Source: Brevundimonas sp. (GTDB lineage Bacteria; Pseudomonadota; Alphaproteobacteria; Caulobacterales; Caulobacteraceae). From it: a stretch of DNA of 64,000 bases. The stretch covers positions 1-64,000 of the forward strand of contig NZ_JAIYCP010000002.1 in the NCBI RefSeq assembly GCF_027487935.1, given 5' to 3'. The translations under genes were made by a program, and so were the position numbers. Position 1 is the first letter of the stretch, and every line of letters starts with the position of its first letter. Under the pieces are notes generated by a model, which saw only the letters and a list, made by a program, of their open reading frames with translations, made no database searches and was not told the origin of the DNA. Below, piece by piece: positions 52,339 through 60,091 of the stretch.

Positions 52339-52971
52339 TCAGATCCACCAGCCGAGCGGATCGGTAATCTCCCGGCCGGACTTCAGGGCCCAGACACCCG
52401 AAGCGCCGCGCGCCAGTATCCAGATCGCCAGGGCGAACAGGATCGGCACCCCCAGTGCAAACGGCGCCGCCAGCAGGATCACCCCCGCAACAGCCACCAC
52501 CGCTGCCGCCCACAGGGTGCGTCTCTGGTAGATGAAATGCGACGCCGAAAGGTCGTCGTCCGGCTCGTCCCGCCCGGTCACAGCGAACAGGGCGATCGCC
52601 GCTGACACGCCCACGGTCGGCACAGCGAGCAGGATCAGGGCATAGACGGCGAACAGGCCCAGGCCTCCGCCGGGGATGGCCGGGGCTGCGTCCCGGCGGC
52701 GCTTTCGCATCGGAAATTCGCTTGAAGGGGTGAAGAGGGTGCCGGCCTCGACCGGGCCGGGCTCCGGCGGCAAGGGCTTGTCCCCGGGTTCCGGTTCCGG
52801 CTCGGGCTCAGGCTCCGGTTCGGGCTCCGGCTCCGGCTCGGGCTCAGGCTCATGACGCAGTCGCCCCTGCAGCGACGCTGGTGTGGCGAAGCCGATCAGG
52901 TCGTCATCATGGACGTCCGCCTGGTCGACCAGGGGGGCGTCCGCGGGGGGAAGATCGCCGGGTTCGGCCAT
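52339..52971 (-). CDS. Membrane protein with (Glu-Pro)11 repeat
   Basis: A 210-residue protein. The N-terminal cytoplasmic half is acidic and contains an uninterrupted (EP)11 run encoded by a hexamer microsatellite. The C-terminal half has four predicted helices (GLGLFAVYALILLAVPTVGVSAAIALFAV; LWAAAVVAVAGVILLAAPFALGVPILFALAIWILARG). The closing segment GREITDPLGWWI is polar. Function is unknown. Alternate shorter starts are possible after the repeat, e.g. MRKRRRD. It is followed closely by the DUF4870-like gene. Confidence 0.65.
   Translation of the reverse strand: MAEPGDLPPADAPLVDQADVHDDDLIGFATPASLQGRLRHEPEPEPEPEPEPEPEPEPEPEPGDKPLPPEPGPVEAGTLFTPSSEFPMRKRRRDAAPAIPGGGLGLFAVYALILLAVPTVGVSAAIALFAVTGRDEPDDDLSASHFIYQRRTLWAAAVVAVAGVILLAAPFALGVPILFALAIWILARGASGVWALKSGREITDPLGWWI
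52786..52851. repeat. Hexanucleotide microsatellite encoding (Glu-Pro)11
   Basis: Eleven consecutive 6-bp units of the form (g/c/a)gg(t/c)tc on the plus strand encode EP dipeptides on the minus strand. Units differ only at synonymous positions. Because the unit is six bases, copy-number change by slippage would keep the reading frame. Confidence 0.9.
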
Positions 52972-53041
52972 CGGATATCCTTAAGTCCGGCCCCAGTAAT
53001 GACCGCGCCTCGCCTTTGGCGCAACCGTCGGGGGCAATGCG

Positions 53042-53446
53042 TCAGCGCGCCAGCACCAGCTCGCAGCCGGCGGCGGCGGCGGCCTCCAGAGCACCCGGCT
53101 TTTCGATCCGCACGGTGCAGCGCCGCACCCGGCCATCGTCCAGACACGCCACGGCCAGCCGTTCGGCAAAGGTCTCCACAAGTCCGACATGGCCCTCGGC
53201 CACGATGGCACGGGCCGCAGAGGCCACGGTCTCATAGTTGATCGTGTCCGCCAGCCGCTCGACCGGCATCGGGCCGAGCTCCAGCGTCACATCGATGACC
53301 AGGGTCTGCAGCCGACCCTGTTCATGGGCGTGCACCCCGATTCCCGCCTCGACCTTCAGGCCCCGCACGAACACGGTCAGGGCCTCGCGGCGCGGGGCGT
53401 CCCCGGAAACAGGTGCCGCGGGAAAGGGCAGGGGCGATACGGTCAA
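53042..53446 (-). CDS. folB: Dihydroneopterin aldolase FolB
   Basis: A 134-residue tunnelling-fold enzyme of folate synthesis, converting dihydroneopterin to hydroxymethyl-dihydropterin. Family residues: VFVRGLKVEAGIGVHAHEQGRLQTLVIDVTLELG including the substrate Glu, DTINYETVASAARAIVAEGHVGLVETFAERLAVACL, and the conserved RIEKPGAL with catalytic-type Lys. It starts 3 bp after the FolM-like reductase stop, making an operon with a plausible pterin-related reductase. An extra ~20 N-terminal residues may be dispensable. Confidence 0.92.
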   Translation of the reverse strand: MTVSPLPFPAAPVSGDAPRREALTVFVRGLKVEAGIGVHAHEQGRLQTLVIDVTLELGPMPVERLADTINYETVASAARAIVAEGHVGLVETFAERLAVACLDDGRVRRCTVRIEKPGALEAAAAAGCELVLAR

Positions 53447-53449
53447 GGC

Positions 53450-54229
53450 CTACTCCACAATGTCCGGGGTCTGCCAGGCCAGGTGCTGGCCCCCGTCGAC
53501 GGCGATCATCTGTCCGGTCACCAGGTCCGCGTCGACCAGCCAGAGCACGGTCCGGGCGATCGCCTCCGGACTGCCGGGCCGCCCCATGGGCACGGCTGCG
53601 GCCTCGGCGGCGAAGGTCTCGGCGGTCTGATGCACCGACGGCAGGACCGGTCCGGGCCCGACGCCGTTGACGCGGATACGCGGGGCCAGCGCCTGGGCCA
53701 TGGTCCGGGTCGCGACCCACAGCGCCGACTTCGACAGGCCGTAGGAAAAGAAGCGCGGATCGGGCTTCAGCACCCGCTGGTCCAGAATATTGATGATGGA
53801 CGCGCCCTCGGCCGCCTGGGCCGCAAACGCCTGGGCCAGCAGCACCGGTGCGCGCAGATTGACGTCCATATGCGCGGCCCAGCTCTCGCCGGTCAGGGTG
53901 TCCAGCCGGTCATCGGCGAACAGCGAGGCATTGTTGACCAGCACCGACAGCGGCCCCAGCGCCGCGACGGCCCGGCCGACCAGGGCCCCGGTCGCTTCGG
54001 CGTCTGCGAGGTCGGCCGACAGGCAGACGGCGCGTCGGCCGAGGGCCCGGATCCCGTCCGCCAGCTGCGCGGCCTCGTCGCCCGATTCGCGATGGTGGAT
54101 CGCCAGGTCGAAACCGGCGGCGGCCAGCTCAAGACAGATCGCCCGGCCGATGCGCTTGGCCCCGCCGGTGACAAGGGCAGCACCACGGCTGGCGGAGACG
54201 TCAGTCAACCCGGCCGAACTCGACGACAT
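53450..54229 (-). CDS. Short-chain dehydrogenase, pteridine reductase/FolM-like
   Basis: A 259-residue SDR. ATG 54229 gives MSSSSAGLTDVSASRGAALVTGGAKRIGRAICLELAAAGFDLAIHH; the longer track frame includes antisense leader. The cofactor motif TGGAKRIG with downstream HHRES suggests NADPH. The active site is Ser in INILDQR context and YGLSK. The end VDADLVTGQMIAVDGGQHLAW is typical of classical SDRs. The K-R-I-G motif and location beside folB favour a FolM/PTR1-type dihydropteridine reductase over a generic SDR; this is inference. Confidence 0.8.
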   Translation of the reverse strand: MSSSSAGLTDVSASRGAALVTGGAKRIGRAICLELAAAGFDLAIHHRESGDEAAQLADGIRALGRRAVCLSADLADAEATGALVGRAVAALGPLSVLVNNASLFADDRLDTLTGESWAAHMDVNLRAPVLLAQAFAAQAAEGASIINILDQRVLKPDPRFFSYGLSKSALWVATRTMAQALAPRIRVNGVGPGPVLPSVHQTAETFAAEAAAVPMGRPGSPEAIARTVLWLVDADLVTGQMIAVDGGQHLAWQTPDIVE

Positions 54230-54281
54230 TGATGACGGCAAGAACGGCGACAAAGCCGAGGATGATATAGAGGGCCAGCAT
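54201..54281 (-). CDS. Predicted 26-residue small membrane protein
   Basis: Too short for the ORF track. Reading from ATG 54281 gives MLALYIILGFVAVLAVINVVEFGRVD, a single hydrophobic helix with a short polar tail. It has a near-perfect ribosome site (taaaggag, seven bases before ATG). Its last 29 bases overlap the start of the SDR gene in another frame, so its translation could deliver ribosomes to the SDR, which lacks a clear Shine-Dalgarno of its own. A possible promoter (ttgaac-N16-ttattg) lies upstream on the minus strand. Confidence 0.6.
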   Translation of the reverse strand: MLALYIILGFVAVLAVINVVEFGRVD

Positions 54282-54360
54282 GGAAACGCTCCTTTAGCGC
54301 GCCCGCAATAAAGCCCTGCGCCCTGCTGTTCAAGGCGGCGCGAGGCCCTATCGTCGCCCC

Positions 54361-54834
54361 ATGACGACATGGCGCACCCGGATCGAGCCCTTCACCCGCC
54401 CCCTGTTCTTCGCCTGGTCGCGGATCAGCCGCGGCATGACCCTCGGCGTGCGCGGCGTGGCGATCGATTCCGCCGGCCGCGTCCTGCTGGTCAAACACAC
54501 CTATCTCCACGGCTGGTGGCTGCCCGGCGGCGGCGTCGAGCGCGGCCAGACCTGCGAGGAGGCGCTGATCCGCGAGCTGCGCGAGGAGGCCGGTCTAATC
54601 ATCGAGGGCCGCCCGACCCTGGTCAGCGTCCATTCCAACGAACGCTTCTTCCGCGGCGACCATGTGCTGGTCTACCGCATCGACCGCTTCTCGATGACCG
54701 ACCGCGCCAGCCACGGCGAGATCGCCGCGGTCGGCTGGTTCGACCCGCAGGCCCTGCCGGAGGACACGCACCGCGCGACGCGGGACCGGCTGGGGGAGAT
54801 TTTCTCCGGCGCGGCCGGCATGACAGACTGGTAG
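54361..54834 (+). CDS. NUDIX hydrolase
   Basis: A 157-residue NUDIX-fold hydrolase. The box is GGGVERGQTCEEALIRELREEAGL: the REUxEExGU core is intact, while the first conserved Glu of Gx5Ex7 is Gln. The N-terminal segment RPLFFAWSRISRGMTLGVRGVAIDSAGRVLLVKHTYLHGWWLPGG is typical of this subgroup. Substrate is not predictable. Its last ~45 codons are duplicated at 55848-55988. It is followed by a truncated DMT gene. Confidence 0.92.
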   Translation: MTTWRTRIEPFTRPLFFAWSRISRGMTLGVRGVAIDSAGRVLLVKHTYLHGWWLPGGGVERGQTCEEALIRELREEAGLIIEGRPTLVSVHSNERFFRGDHVLVYRIDRFSMTDRASHGEIAAVGWFDPQALPEDTHRATRDRLGEIFSGAAGMTDW

Positions 54835-54843
54835 CCAGACCCC

Positions 54844-54966
54844 ATGAACCCGACCCTGCTCGCCATGATCGCCGTCGTCATCGGCGAGGCCGCCACGGCC
54901 CTGCAGGCTCCGACCAGTGCGAAGATGATGACCGCCGCGGGCTCGCCGGTGAATGCCGCCTTCGTC
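54844..54966 (+). pseudogene. Truncated DMT/YdcZ transporter gene (copy 1)
   Basis: The first 41 codons (MNPTLLAMIAVVIGEAATALQAPTSAKMMTAAGSPVNAAFV) are homologous to the start of the intact gene at 55998 (about 80% identical at DNA level). Similarity stops abruptly after gccttcgtc; the frame then runs into unrelated sequence (RCQAGDAAKSRRTAPC...) and ends. The remainder of the transporter was lost or replaced by the insert that follows. It keeps the same spacing to the NUDIX stop as the intact copy. Confidence 0.85.
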
Positions 54967-55088
54967 AGGTGCCAGGCAGGCGATGCAGCAAAGTCCCGAA
55001 GGACTGCACCCTGTCGCGTGAGTTGGTTTTCACGTTGACAGCTACCCGTTTTCACCTGAACCGCGTTGCCCGGTCCAATGGAGTGACG

Positions 55089-55760
55089 ATGAAACATTCT
55101 ATACAAGACGAGCGCTACGGTCGCCTGTTTGCCGGCTTTATCGCGGCGGGCTCCTTAATCGGCATCATCCCGCCGCTACAGCTTTTGCTTGAGGACGGAA
55201 GGGGCCTGGTCGAAGCGCTGTGGCAGATGCTGCGTCCCTTTACAATTACGACTAACCTGCTGATTGTAATCGTATTCGGATCCATTGCGGTTAGAGGGGC
55301 AGAGCGGGTGTCTGCGCTTCTGATCGGTGCTGTGATGCTTGCGATCCTGCTCGTCGGCATCATTTTCAACTTGGTTCTGGGGCAAATCCCGCAACTCAAC
55401 TGGTGGACTTTCCTTGGAGACAGCTTGCACCACCACATTGCTCCGGTCGCAGTACCGCTATGGTGGCTGATCTATGCGCCCCACGGAAGGCTGCGTTGGC
55501 ATGCGCCGCTGGTCTGGGCGTTATACCCGCTTGCTTATTCAGCCTACAGTCTTGCGCGCGCCGAATTCGAGCCAGTCTCGGCGTTACGCTATCCCTATTT
55601 CTTTATGAACGTAGACATGCTCGGCTGGAGTGGTGTGCTGTTTAACCTTGCGATTATCGCCGCCGCTTTCACGGCGATAGGCTTTCTGATTGTATTGGTT
55701 GATCGGCGTCTCGCGCGCGGCAAACAACAAAGTCCCGAGTCAACTGTTCGCAAGGTATGA
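55089..55760 (+). CDS. Pr6Pr-family six-helix membrane protein (inserted gene)
   Basis: A 223-residue membrane protein with about six helices (LFAGFIAAGSLIGIIPPLQLLL; FTITTNLLIVIVFGSIAV; LLIGAVMLAILLVGIIFNLVLG; HHIAPVAVPLWWLIYAPHG; HAPLVWALYPLAYSAYSLAR; VLFNLAIIAAAFTAIGFLIVLV). The TTNLL, DSLHHHIAP and YFFMNVD segments match the Pr6Pr/FAR-17a-like family. ATG 55089 follows ggagtgac. Base composition is visibly more A/T-rich than its neighbours (e.g. tacaattacgactaacctgc), and it sits between two broken gene pieces, so it was probably acquired horizontally. Confidence 0.8.
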   Translation: MKHSIQDERYGRLFAGFIAAGSLIGIIPPLQLLLEDGRGLVEALWQMLRPFTITTNLLIVIVFGSIAVRGAERVSALLIGAVMLAILLVGIIFNLVLGQIPQLNWWTFLGDSLHHHIAPVAVPLWWLIYAPHGRLRWHAPLVWALYPLAYSAYSLARAEFEPVSALRYPYFFMNVDMLGWSGVLFNLAIIAAAFTAIGFLIVLVDRRLARGKQQSPESTVRKV

Positions 55761-55847
55761 CCGGCGACCTGGGCAGCAGGGTGTTGCGCCCTTTGGAGCG
55801 CATTCCACCGTTAACCCGCCATCCAGAAGCCTTGGGGTGCCGCCCGC

Positions 55848-55988
55848 CTGACCGACCGCACCAGCCACGGCGAGATCGCGGCTATCGGCTGGTTCGACCC
55901 GCAGGCCCTGCCGGAGGACATGCACCGCGCGACGCGGGACCGGCTGGGGGAAATCTTCAGCGGTGCGGACACCGCGACAAGCTGGTAG
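55848..55988 (+). pseudogene. 3' remnant of a second NUDIX gene
   Basis: Codons LTDRTSHGEIAAIGWFDPQALPEDMHRATRDRLGEIFSGADTATSW match the C-terminus of the intact NUDIX protein (MTDRASHGEIAAVGWFDPQALPEDTHRATRDRLGEIFSGAAGMTDW). No NUDIX box or start is left upstream; sequence before 55848 is unrelated. The remnant is followed at the same 9-bp spacing by the intact DMT gene, showing an ancestral tandem NUDIX-DMT duplication. Confidence 0.85.
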
Positions 55989-55997
55989 CCAGACCCC

Positions 55998-56444
55998 ATG
56001 AACCCCAACCTCTTCGCCATGATCGCCGTCGTCCTCGCAGGCGGGGCCACCGCGCTTCAGGCCCCGACCAATGCCAAGATGATGGGCGCCGTCGGTTCGC
56101 CGGTGAACGCCGCCTTCGTCTCCTTCGCCGTCGGCACGGCGGCGCTGGGCATCCTCGCCGTGATCCTGCAGGCCAAGCCCGATGTCGCGGCGGCGCGGGG
56201 CCTGCCCTGGTATGCCTGGGTCGGCGGCCTCTATGGCGCGATCTTCGTCGTGGCGGCGGCCTGGGGCGTGCCGCGCCTCGGCGTCGCCCTGACCATCACC
56301 CTGATGGTCGCCGGCCAGCTGCTGATCGGCCTGATCCTCGACCATTTCGGAGCCTTCGGCACGCCGCAGCACCCGATCAGCCTGGGCCGCCTCGCCGGCA
56401 TCGCCCTGGTTCTGGCCGGTGTCCTTATGGTCCGCCGCTTCTAG
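55998..56444 (+). CDS. DMT-superfamily transporter (YdcZ/DUF606)
   Basis: A 148-residue membrane protein with five helices, the usual size for the DUF606 half-transporters. Family segments: NLFAMIAVVLAGGATALQAPTNAKMM, GSPVNAAFVSFAVGTAALGILAVILQ, LPWYAWVGGLYGAIFVVAAAWGVPRLGVALTITLMVAGQLLIGLILDHFGAFG and RLAGIALVLAGVLMVRRF. It may work as a dimer. It is the intact copy of the broken gene at 54844. The substrate is unknown. Confidence 0.9.
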   Translation: MNPNLFAMIAVVLAGGATALQAPTNAKMMGAVGSPVNAAFVSFAVGTAALGILAVILQAKPDVAAARGLPWYAWVGGLYGAIFVVAAAWGVPRLGVALTITLMVAGQLLIGLILDHFGAFGTPQHPISLGRLAGIALVLAGVLMVRRF

Positions 56445-56479
56445 GGCGGACCTGTCGAACCAATCCGCACGCCTTGTCA

Positions 56480-56682
56480 TCCCGGACACCGCGCAGCGGT
56501 GATCCGGGACGCCCGGTACATGGACACCTTCCTCCCGGAAGCGGCGACAGCCGCTATCCGGGAGACAGGTCGGGACACACTGCGGCGGCAACCCTTCTCC
56601 CGGACAATCGCGTTGCGATTTCCGGGAGGGCCCGGAGGATGAGGGCACGCCGTCCCGGCTCTTCCCCCGGCTTTCGCCGGGG
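56480..56682. repeat. Row of REP-like hairpins
   Basis: The 317-bp gap before uvrC holds three similarly built imperfect palindromes of the form (c)tcccgga-stem-loop-stem-tccggga(g): 56480-56509, 56532-56564 and 56597-56628. A fourth, simpler hairpin is ccccggc-tttc-gccgggg near 56665-56682. Outer arms are shared while inner stems differ (caccgc/gcggtg, agcggc/gccgct, aatcgc/gcgatt). This is the layout of REP/BIME-type elements. No promoter for uvrC is obvious. Confidence 0.8.
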
Positions 56683-56761
56683 TTCGGCCGGGATCACAAA
56701 TCCTCCGCAGATGGCCCGCCCGCCTTCGCGACCGGGATGAGACGCGCCTATATTGATCTGG

Positions 56762-58651
56762 ATGACCGAGGAGCTGATTCCCGCAGAGCCGACACTTCAG
56801 GCCGCCGACCTGATCCGCGACGAGGCGCGCCGCGCCCCGGACAAGCCGGGCGTCTACCGCATGTATGGCGAGGACGGGACCTGCCTCTATGTCGGCAAGG
56901 CGAAGTCGATCAAAAAGCGCATCCTGCAATATGCCCAGGGCCGGTTCCACACCCAGCGCATCGGCCTGATGGTCTCCCTGACCCGGTCGATGGAGCTGGT
57001 CATCACCGCCTCCGAGACCGAGGCCCTGCTGCTCGAATCCAGCTTCATCAAACAGCTGAAGCCGCGCTTCAACGTCGTGCTGCGCGACGACAAATCCTTT
57101 GCCGAACTGATGATCCGCAAGGACCACCGCGCGCCCCAGGTCCGCAAGCACCGCGGGGCCCACACCACGCCCGGCGACTATTTCGGCCCCTTCGCCTCGA
57201 CCTGGGCGGTGAACCGGACCCTGAACACCCTGCAGAAGGCATTCCTGCTGCGGTCGTGCTCCGACAGCGTCTATGAAAGCCGCACCCGGCCCTGCATGCT
57301 GCACCAGATCAAGCGCTGCTCGGCCCCCTGTACCGGCCTGATCTCGCTCGAGGACTATGCCGGCCTGGTCGATGAGGCCTCGGCCTTTCTGAAGGGCAAG
57401 TCGCGCGCCGTGATCGCCCGCCTGTCCGACGAGATGAGCGCCGCCGCCGAGGCCATGGACTATGAACAGGCCGCCCGCGTCCGCGACCGCATCCGCGCCC
57501 TGTCGGCCATCTCCATGGAAAACTCCGTCAGCGCCGACGGCGTGGCCGAGGCCGATGTCTTCGCCCTGTTCAGCGAGGGCGGCCAGGCCTGTGTCCAGGT
57601 CTTCTTCTATCGCGGCGGCCAGAACTGGGGCGGCCGGGCCTATTTCCCGCGCGTCGACCGAACGGACACCGATCCCGAAATCCTCGCCGCCTTCCTCGGC
57701 CAATTCTATGAGGACAGGCCGGTTCCGCGCCTGATCCTGTCCAACGTCCGGCCGCATGAGCTGGAACTGCTGGAAGAGGCCTTCTCCATGAAAGTCGCCA
57801 ATGAAAAAGGGGGCCGCAAGGTCGAGATCGCCCGGCCCCTGCGCGGCGACAAGGCCGCCCTCGTCGACCACGCCCTGACCAATGCCCGCGAGGCCCTGGG
57901 CCGCAAGATGGCGGAGGGGTCGGCCCAGGGCAAAATCCTCGATGAGGTCTGCGAGGCCTTCGGCCTCGACAGCCGGCCCGAGCGGATCGAAATCTATGAC
58001 AATGCCCACATCCAGGGCACCAATGCCGTCGGCGGCATGGTCGTGGCCGGGCCCGAGGGCTTCCAGAAGTCGCAGTACCGCAAGTTCAACATCCGCGGCG
58101 AGGACCTGACCCCCGGCGACGACTACGGCATGATGCGCGAGGTCATGCGCCGCCGCTTCGGTCGTCTGGTGAAGGACGAGGATGCGGGGGAAGAGGTGGT
58201 CCGCCCCGACCTGCTGCTGATCGACGGCGGCGCGGGCCAGCTGGCCGAGGTGCTGGCCGTGCTGGCCGATCTGGGGCTGGACGATATCCTCGCGGTCGGC
58301 GTGGCCAAGGGGCCGGATCGCGATGCCGGCAAGGAGCATTTCTTCATGCCGGGCCGGCCGCCCTTCATGCTGCCGCTCAAGTCGCCGGCCCTGTATTACA
58401 TCCAGCGCCTGCGCGACGAGGCCCACCGCTTCGCCAACGGGGCCCACGCCCGGCGGCGCTCGATGGACATCAAGCGCAATCCGCTCGACGAGATCGAGGG
58501 CGTCGGCCCCGGCCGCAAGAAGGCCCTGCTCCACGCCTTCGGCTCGGCCAAGGGCGTCGGCCGCGCGTCCGTGGCTGATCTGATGAAGGTCGACGGCATC
58601 AACCAGCCGCTGGCGGAACGGATCTACGGGTTTTTCCGTCCCTCTTCCTGA
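56762..58651 (+). CDS. uvrC: Excinuclease ABC subunit UvrC
   Basis: A 629-residue dual-incision nuclease of nucleotide excision repair. Order of parts: GIY-YIG domain (DKPGVYRMYGEDGTCLYVGKAKSIKKRI), Cys-rich region (RPCMLHQIKRCSAPCTG), UVR motif (AVIARLSDEMSAAAEAMDYEQAARVRDRI), RNase H-like domain (IEIYDNAHIQGTNAVGGMVV; DLLLIDGGAGQL) and C-terminal helix-hairpin-helix pair (IEGVGPGRKKALLHAFGSAKGVGRASVADLMKVDGI). ATG 56762 is preferred over the TTG nine bases earlier. It lies upstream of carbonic anhydrase and pgsA. Confidence 0.97.
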   Translation: MTEELIPAEPTLQAADLIRDEARRAPDKPGVYRMYGEDGTCLYVGKAKSIKKRILQYAQGRFHTQRIGLMVSLTRSMELVITASETEALLLESSFIKQLKPRFNVVLRDDKSFAELMIRKDHRAPQVRKHRGAHTTPGDYFGPFASTWAVNRTLNTLQKAFLLRSCSDSVYESRTRPCMLHQIKRCSAPCTGLISLEDYAGLVDEASAFLKGKSRAVIARLSDEMSAAAEAMDYEQAARVRDRIRALSAISMENSVSADGVAEADVFALFSEGGQACVQVFFYRGGQNWGGRAYFPRVDRTDTDPEILAAFLGQFYEDRPVPRLILSNVRPHELELLEEAFSMKVANEKGGRKVEIARPLRGDKAALVDHALTNAREALGRKMAEGSAQGKILDEVCEAFGLDSRPERIEIYDNAHIQGTNAVGGMVVAGPEGFQKSQYRKFNIRGEDLTPGDDYGMMREVMRRRFGRLVKDEDAGEEVVRPDLLLIDGGAGQLAEVLAVLADLGLDDILAVGVAKGPDRDAGKEHFFMPGRPPFMLPLKSPALYYIQRLRDEAHRFANGAHARRRSMDIKRNPLDEIEGVGPGRKKALLHAFGSAKGVGRASVADLMKVDGINQPLAERIYGFFRPSS

Positions 58652-58756
58652 CGATACATCTGCGGAAGAGCGGCACCGGACACCGGACCGTCAAGTCGGC
58701 CTGTCTGCCGCGCAGTCCCTCTCCCCAGCGGCGACGGGAATGCCTATACCGACCCC

Positions 58757-59383
58757 ATGCCCCAACATTCCCGCGTCGCCCTGCTCTCCGGTTATCGCCG
58801 CTTTCGCGACAGCCACTGGCCCGAGGCCAAGGCCCAGTACGAGGCGCTCGCCGCTGACGGTCAGAGGCCCCACACCCTCGTCGTCGCCTGCTCGGACAGC
58901 CGTGCCGACCCGGCCCTGATCTTCGACGCCGCCCCCGGCCAGCTGTTCGTTGTCCGCAACGTCGCCAATCTGGTCCCGCCCTATGAGCCCGACGGCCTCC
59001 TGCACGGCGTCTCGGCGGCGCTGGAATTCGGGGTCAAGGTGCTCAACGTCCGGCGCATCATGGTCATGGGCCATGCCCGCTGCGGCGGGGTCGCCGCCAT
59101 GCTCAGCGGGGCTCCGGCGGACTGCCAGGACTTTGTCGCGCCCTGGGTGCAGCAGGGGGCGCCGGTCGTTCGCCGCGTCTGTGAGGCCTGCCCGCCCGAA
59201 GAGGTCGAACAGGTTGCGGAAGAGGCGGTGGTTCGCCTGTCGCTGCAGAACCTGCGCACCTTTCCATGGATCGCCGAGCGCGAGGCCGCGGGCACCCTGG
59301 CCCTCAGCGGGCTTCATTTCGGCATCGCCGACGGGGTCCTGCGGTCCCTGGAGGGTCCTGGCCGGTTCGAGGTCATGGAATAG
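58757..59383 (+). CDS. Beta-class carbonic anhydrase
   Basis: A 208-residue zinc enzyme interconverting CO2 and bicarbonate. Zinc ligands are Cys45 (VVACSDSRADP), His106 and Cys109 (MGHARCGGVAAML), with the Asp47-Arg49 dyad intact. The N-terminal part LLSGYRRFRDSHWPEAKAQYEALAADGQRPHTL is typical of the bacterial subgroup. It begins 105 bp after uvrC, so it likely has its own promoter, though none is clear. Confidence 0.95.
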   Translation: MPQHSRVALLSGYRRFRDSHWPEAKAQYEALAADGQRPHTLVVACSDSRADPALIFDAAPGQLFVVRNVANLVPPYEPDGLLHGVSAALEFGVKVLNVRRIMVMGHARCGGVAAMLSGAPADCQDFVAPWVQQGAPVVRRVCEACPPEEVEQVAEEAVVRLSLQNLRTFPWIAEREAAGTLALSGLHFGIADGVLRSLEGPGRFEVME

Positions 59384-59455
59384 GTCCGCGAGACCGGACG
59401 GCTCGCTTCGGGGCGCGAAGCGTGGCAGATCGCTCCTGAGGTATCGGAGCGCCCC

Positions 59456-60091
59456 ATGACCCCCAATCCCCACGCCAACCCCATTCCCAACATCCTCACC
59501 GGCCTGCGGCTGGTCGCCGGGGTGATCATGTTCCTGATCCTGGCGGGGGCGGCGCCCCAGGGCGTTCCCTTCATGTCCGACTATCTGAGCCCGGACGACC
59601 AGTTCCGGTTCGGGCGCACGGCCTTCATCATCTACATCGTCGCGGCCTCGACCGACTGGGTCGACGGCTTCCTCGCCCGGCGCTGGCATTCGACCACCCG
59701 CTGGGGCGCCATCCTGGATCCGATCGCCGACAAGGTGCTGATCACCGGGGCCATCCTCGGCGTCCTGGCCTGGGGGGCCCTGCCGCAGATCGCCATCCCC
59801 TGCGGCCTGATCATGTTCCGCGAGTTCGCCGTCTCGGCCCTGCGCGAGACCGTCGCCGGCAAGGTCAAACTGCCCGTCACCCTGCTGGCCAAATGGAAGA
59901 CGGTCCTGCAGATCGTGGCCCTCGGGGCCCTGCAACTGGTGCTGCTGTGGGACGGCTTCGGCCTGCCGCTGGAATGGCAGCCCCATTTCCAGACCTTCGC
60001 CTACGTCCTGATCTGGATCGCCGCCATCGTCACCGTCTGGACCGGCTGGCAGTATTTCTCCAAGGCCCGGCAGAAGATGAGCCAGATCTAG
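59456..60091 (+). CDS. pgsA: CDP-diacylglycerol-glycerol-3-phosphate 3-phosphatidyltransferase
   Basis: A 211-residue membrane enzyme making phosphatidylglycerol phosphate. The CDP-alcohol phosphotransferase motif is complete: DWVDGFLARRWHSTTRWGAILDPIADK. About five membrane helices surround it, and PNILTGLRLVAGVIMFLIL is the usual start. Downstream of uvrC is its common location in proteobacteria. The TAG stop is the first part of the TAGGGCT repeat that follows. Confidence 0.95.
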   Translation: MTPNPHANPIPNILTGLRLVAGVIMFLILAGAAPQGVPFMSDYLSPDDQFRFGRTAFIIYIVAASTDWVDGFLARRWHSTTRWGAILDPIADKVLITGAILGVLAWGALPQIAIPCGLIMFREFAVSALRETVAGKVKLPVTLLAKWKTVLQIVALGALQLVLLWDGFGLPLEWQPHFQTFAYVLIWIAAIVTVWTGWQYFSKARQKMSQI

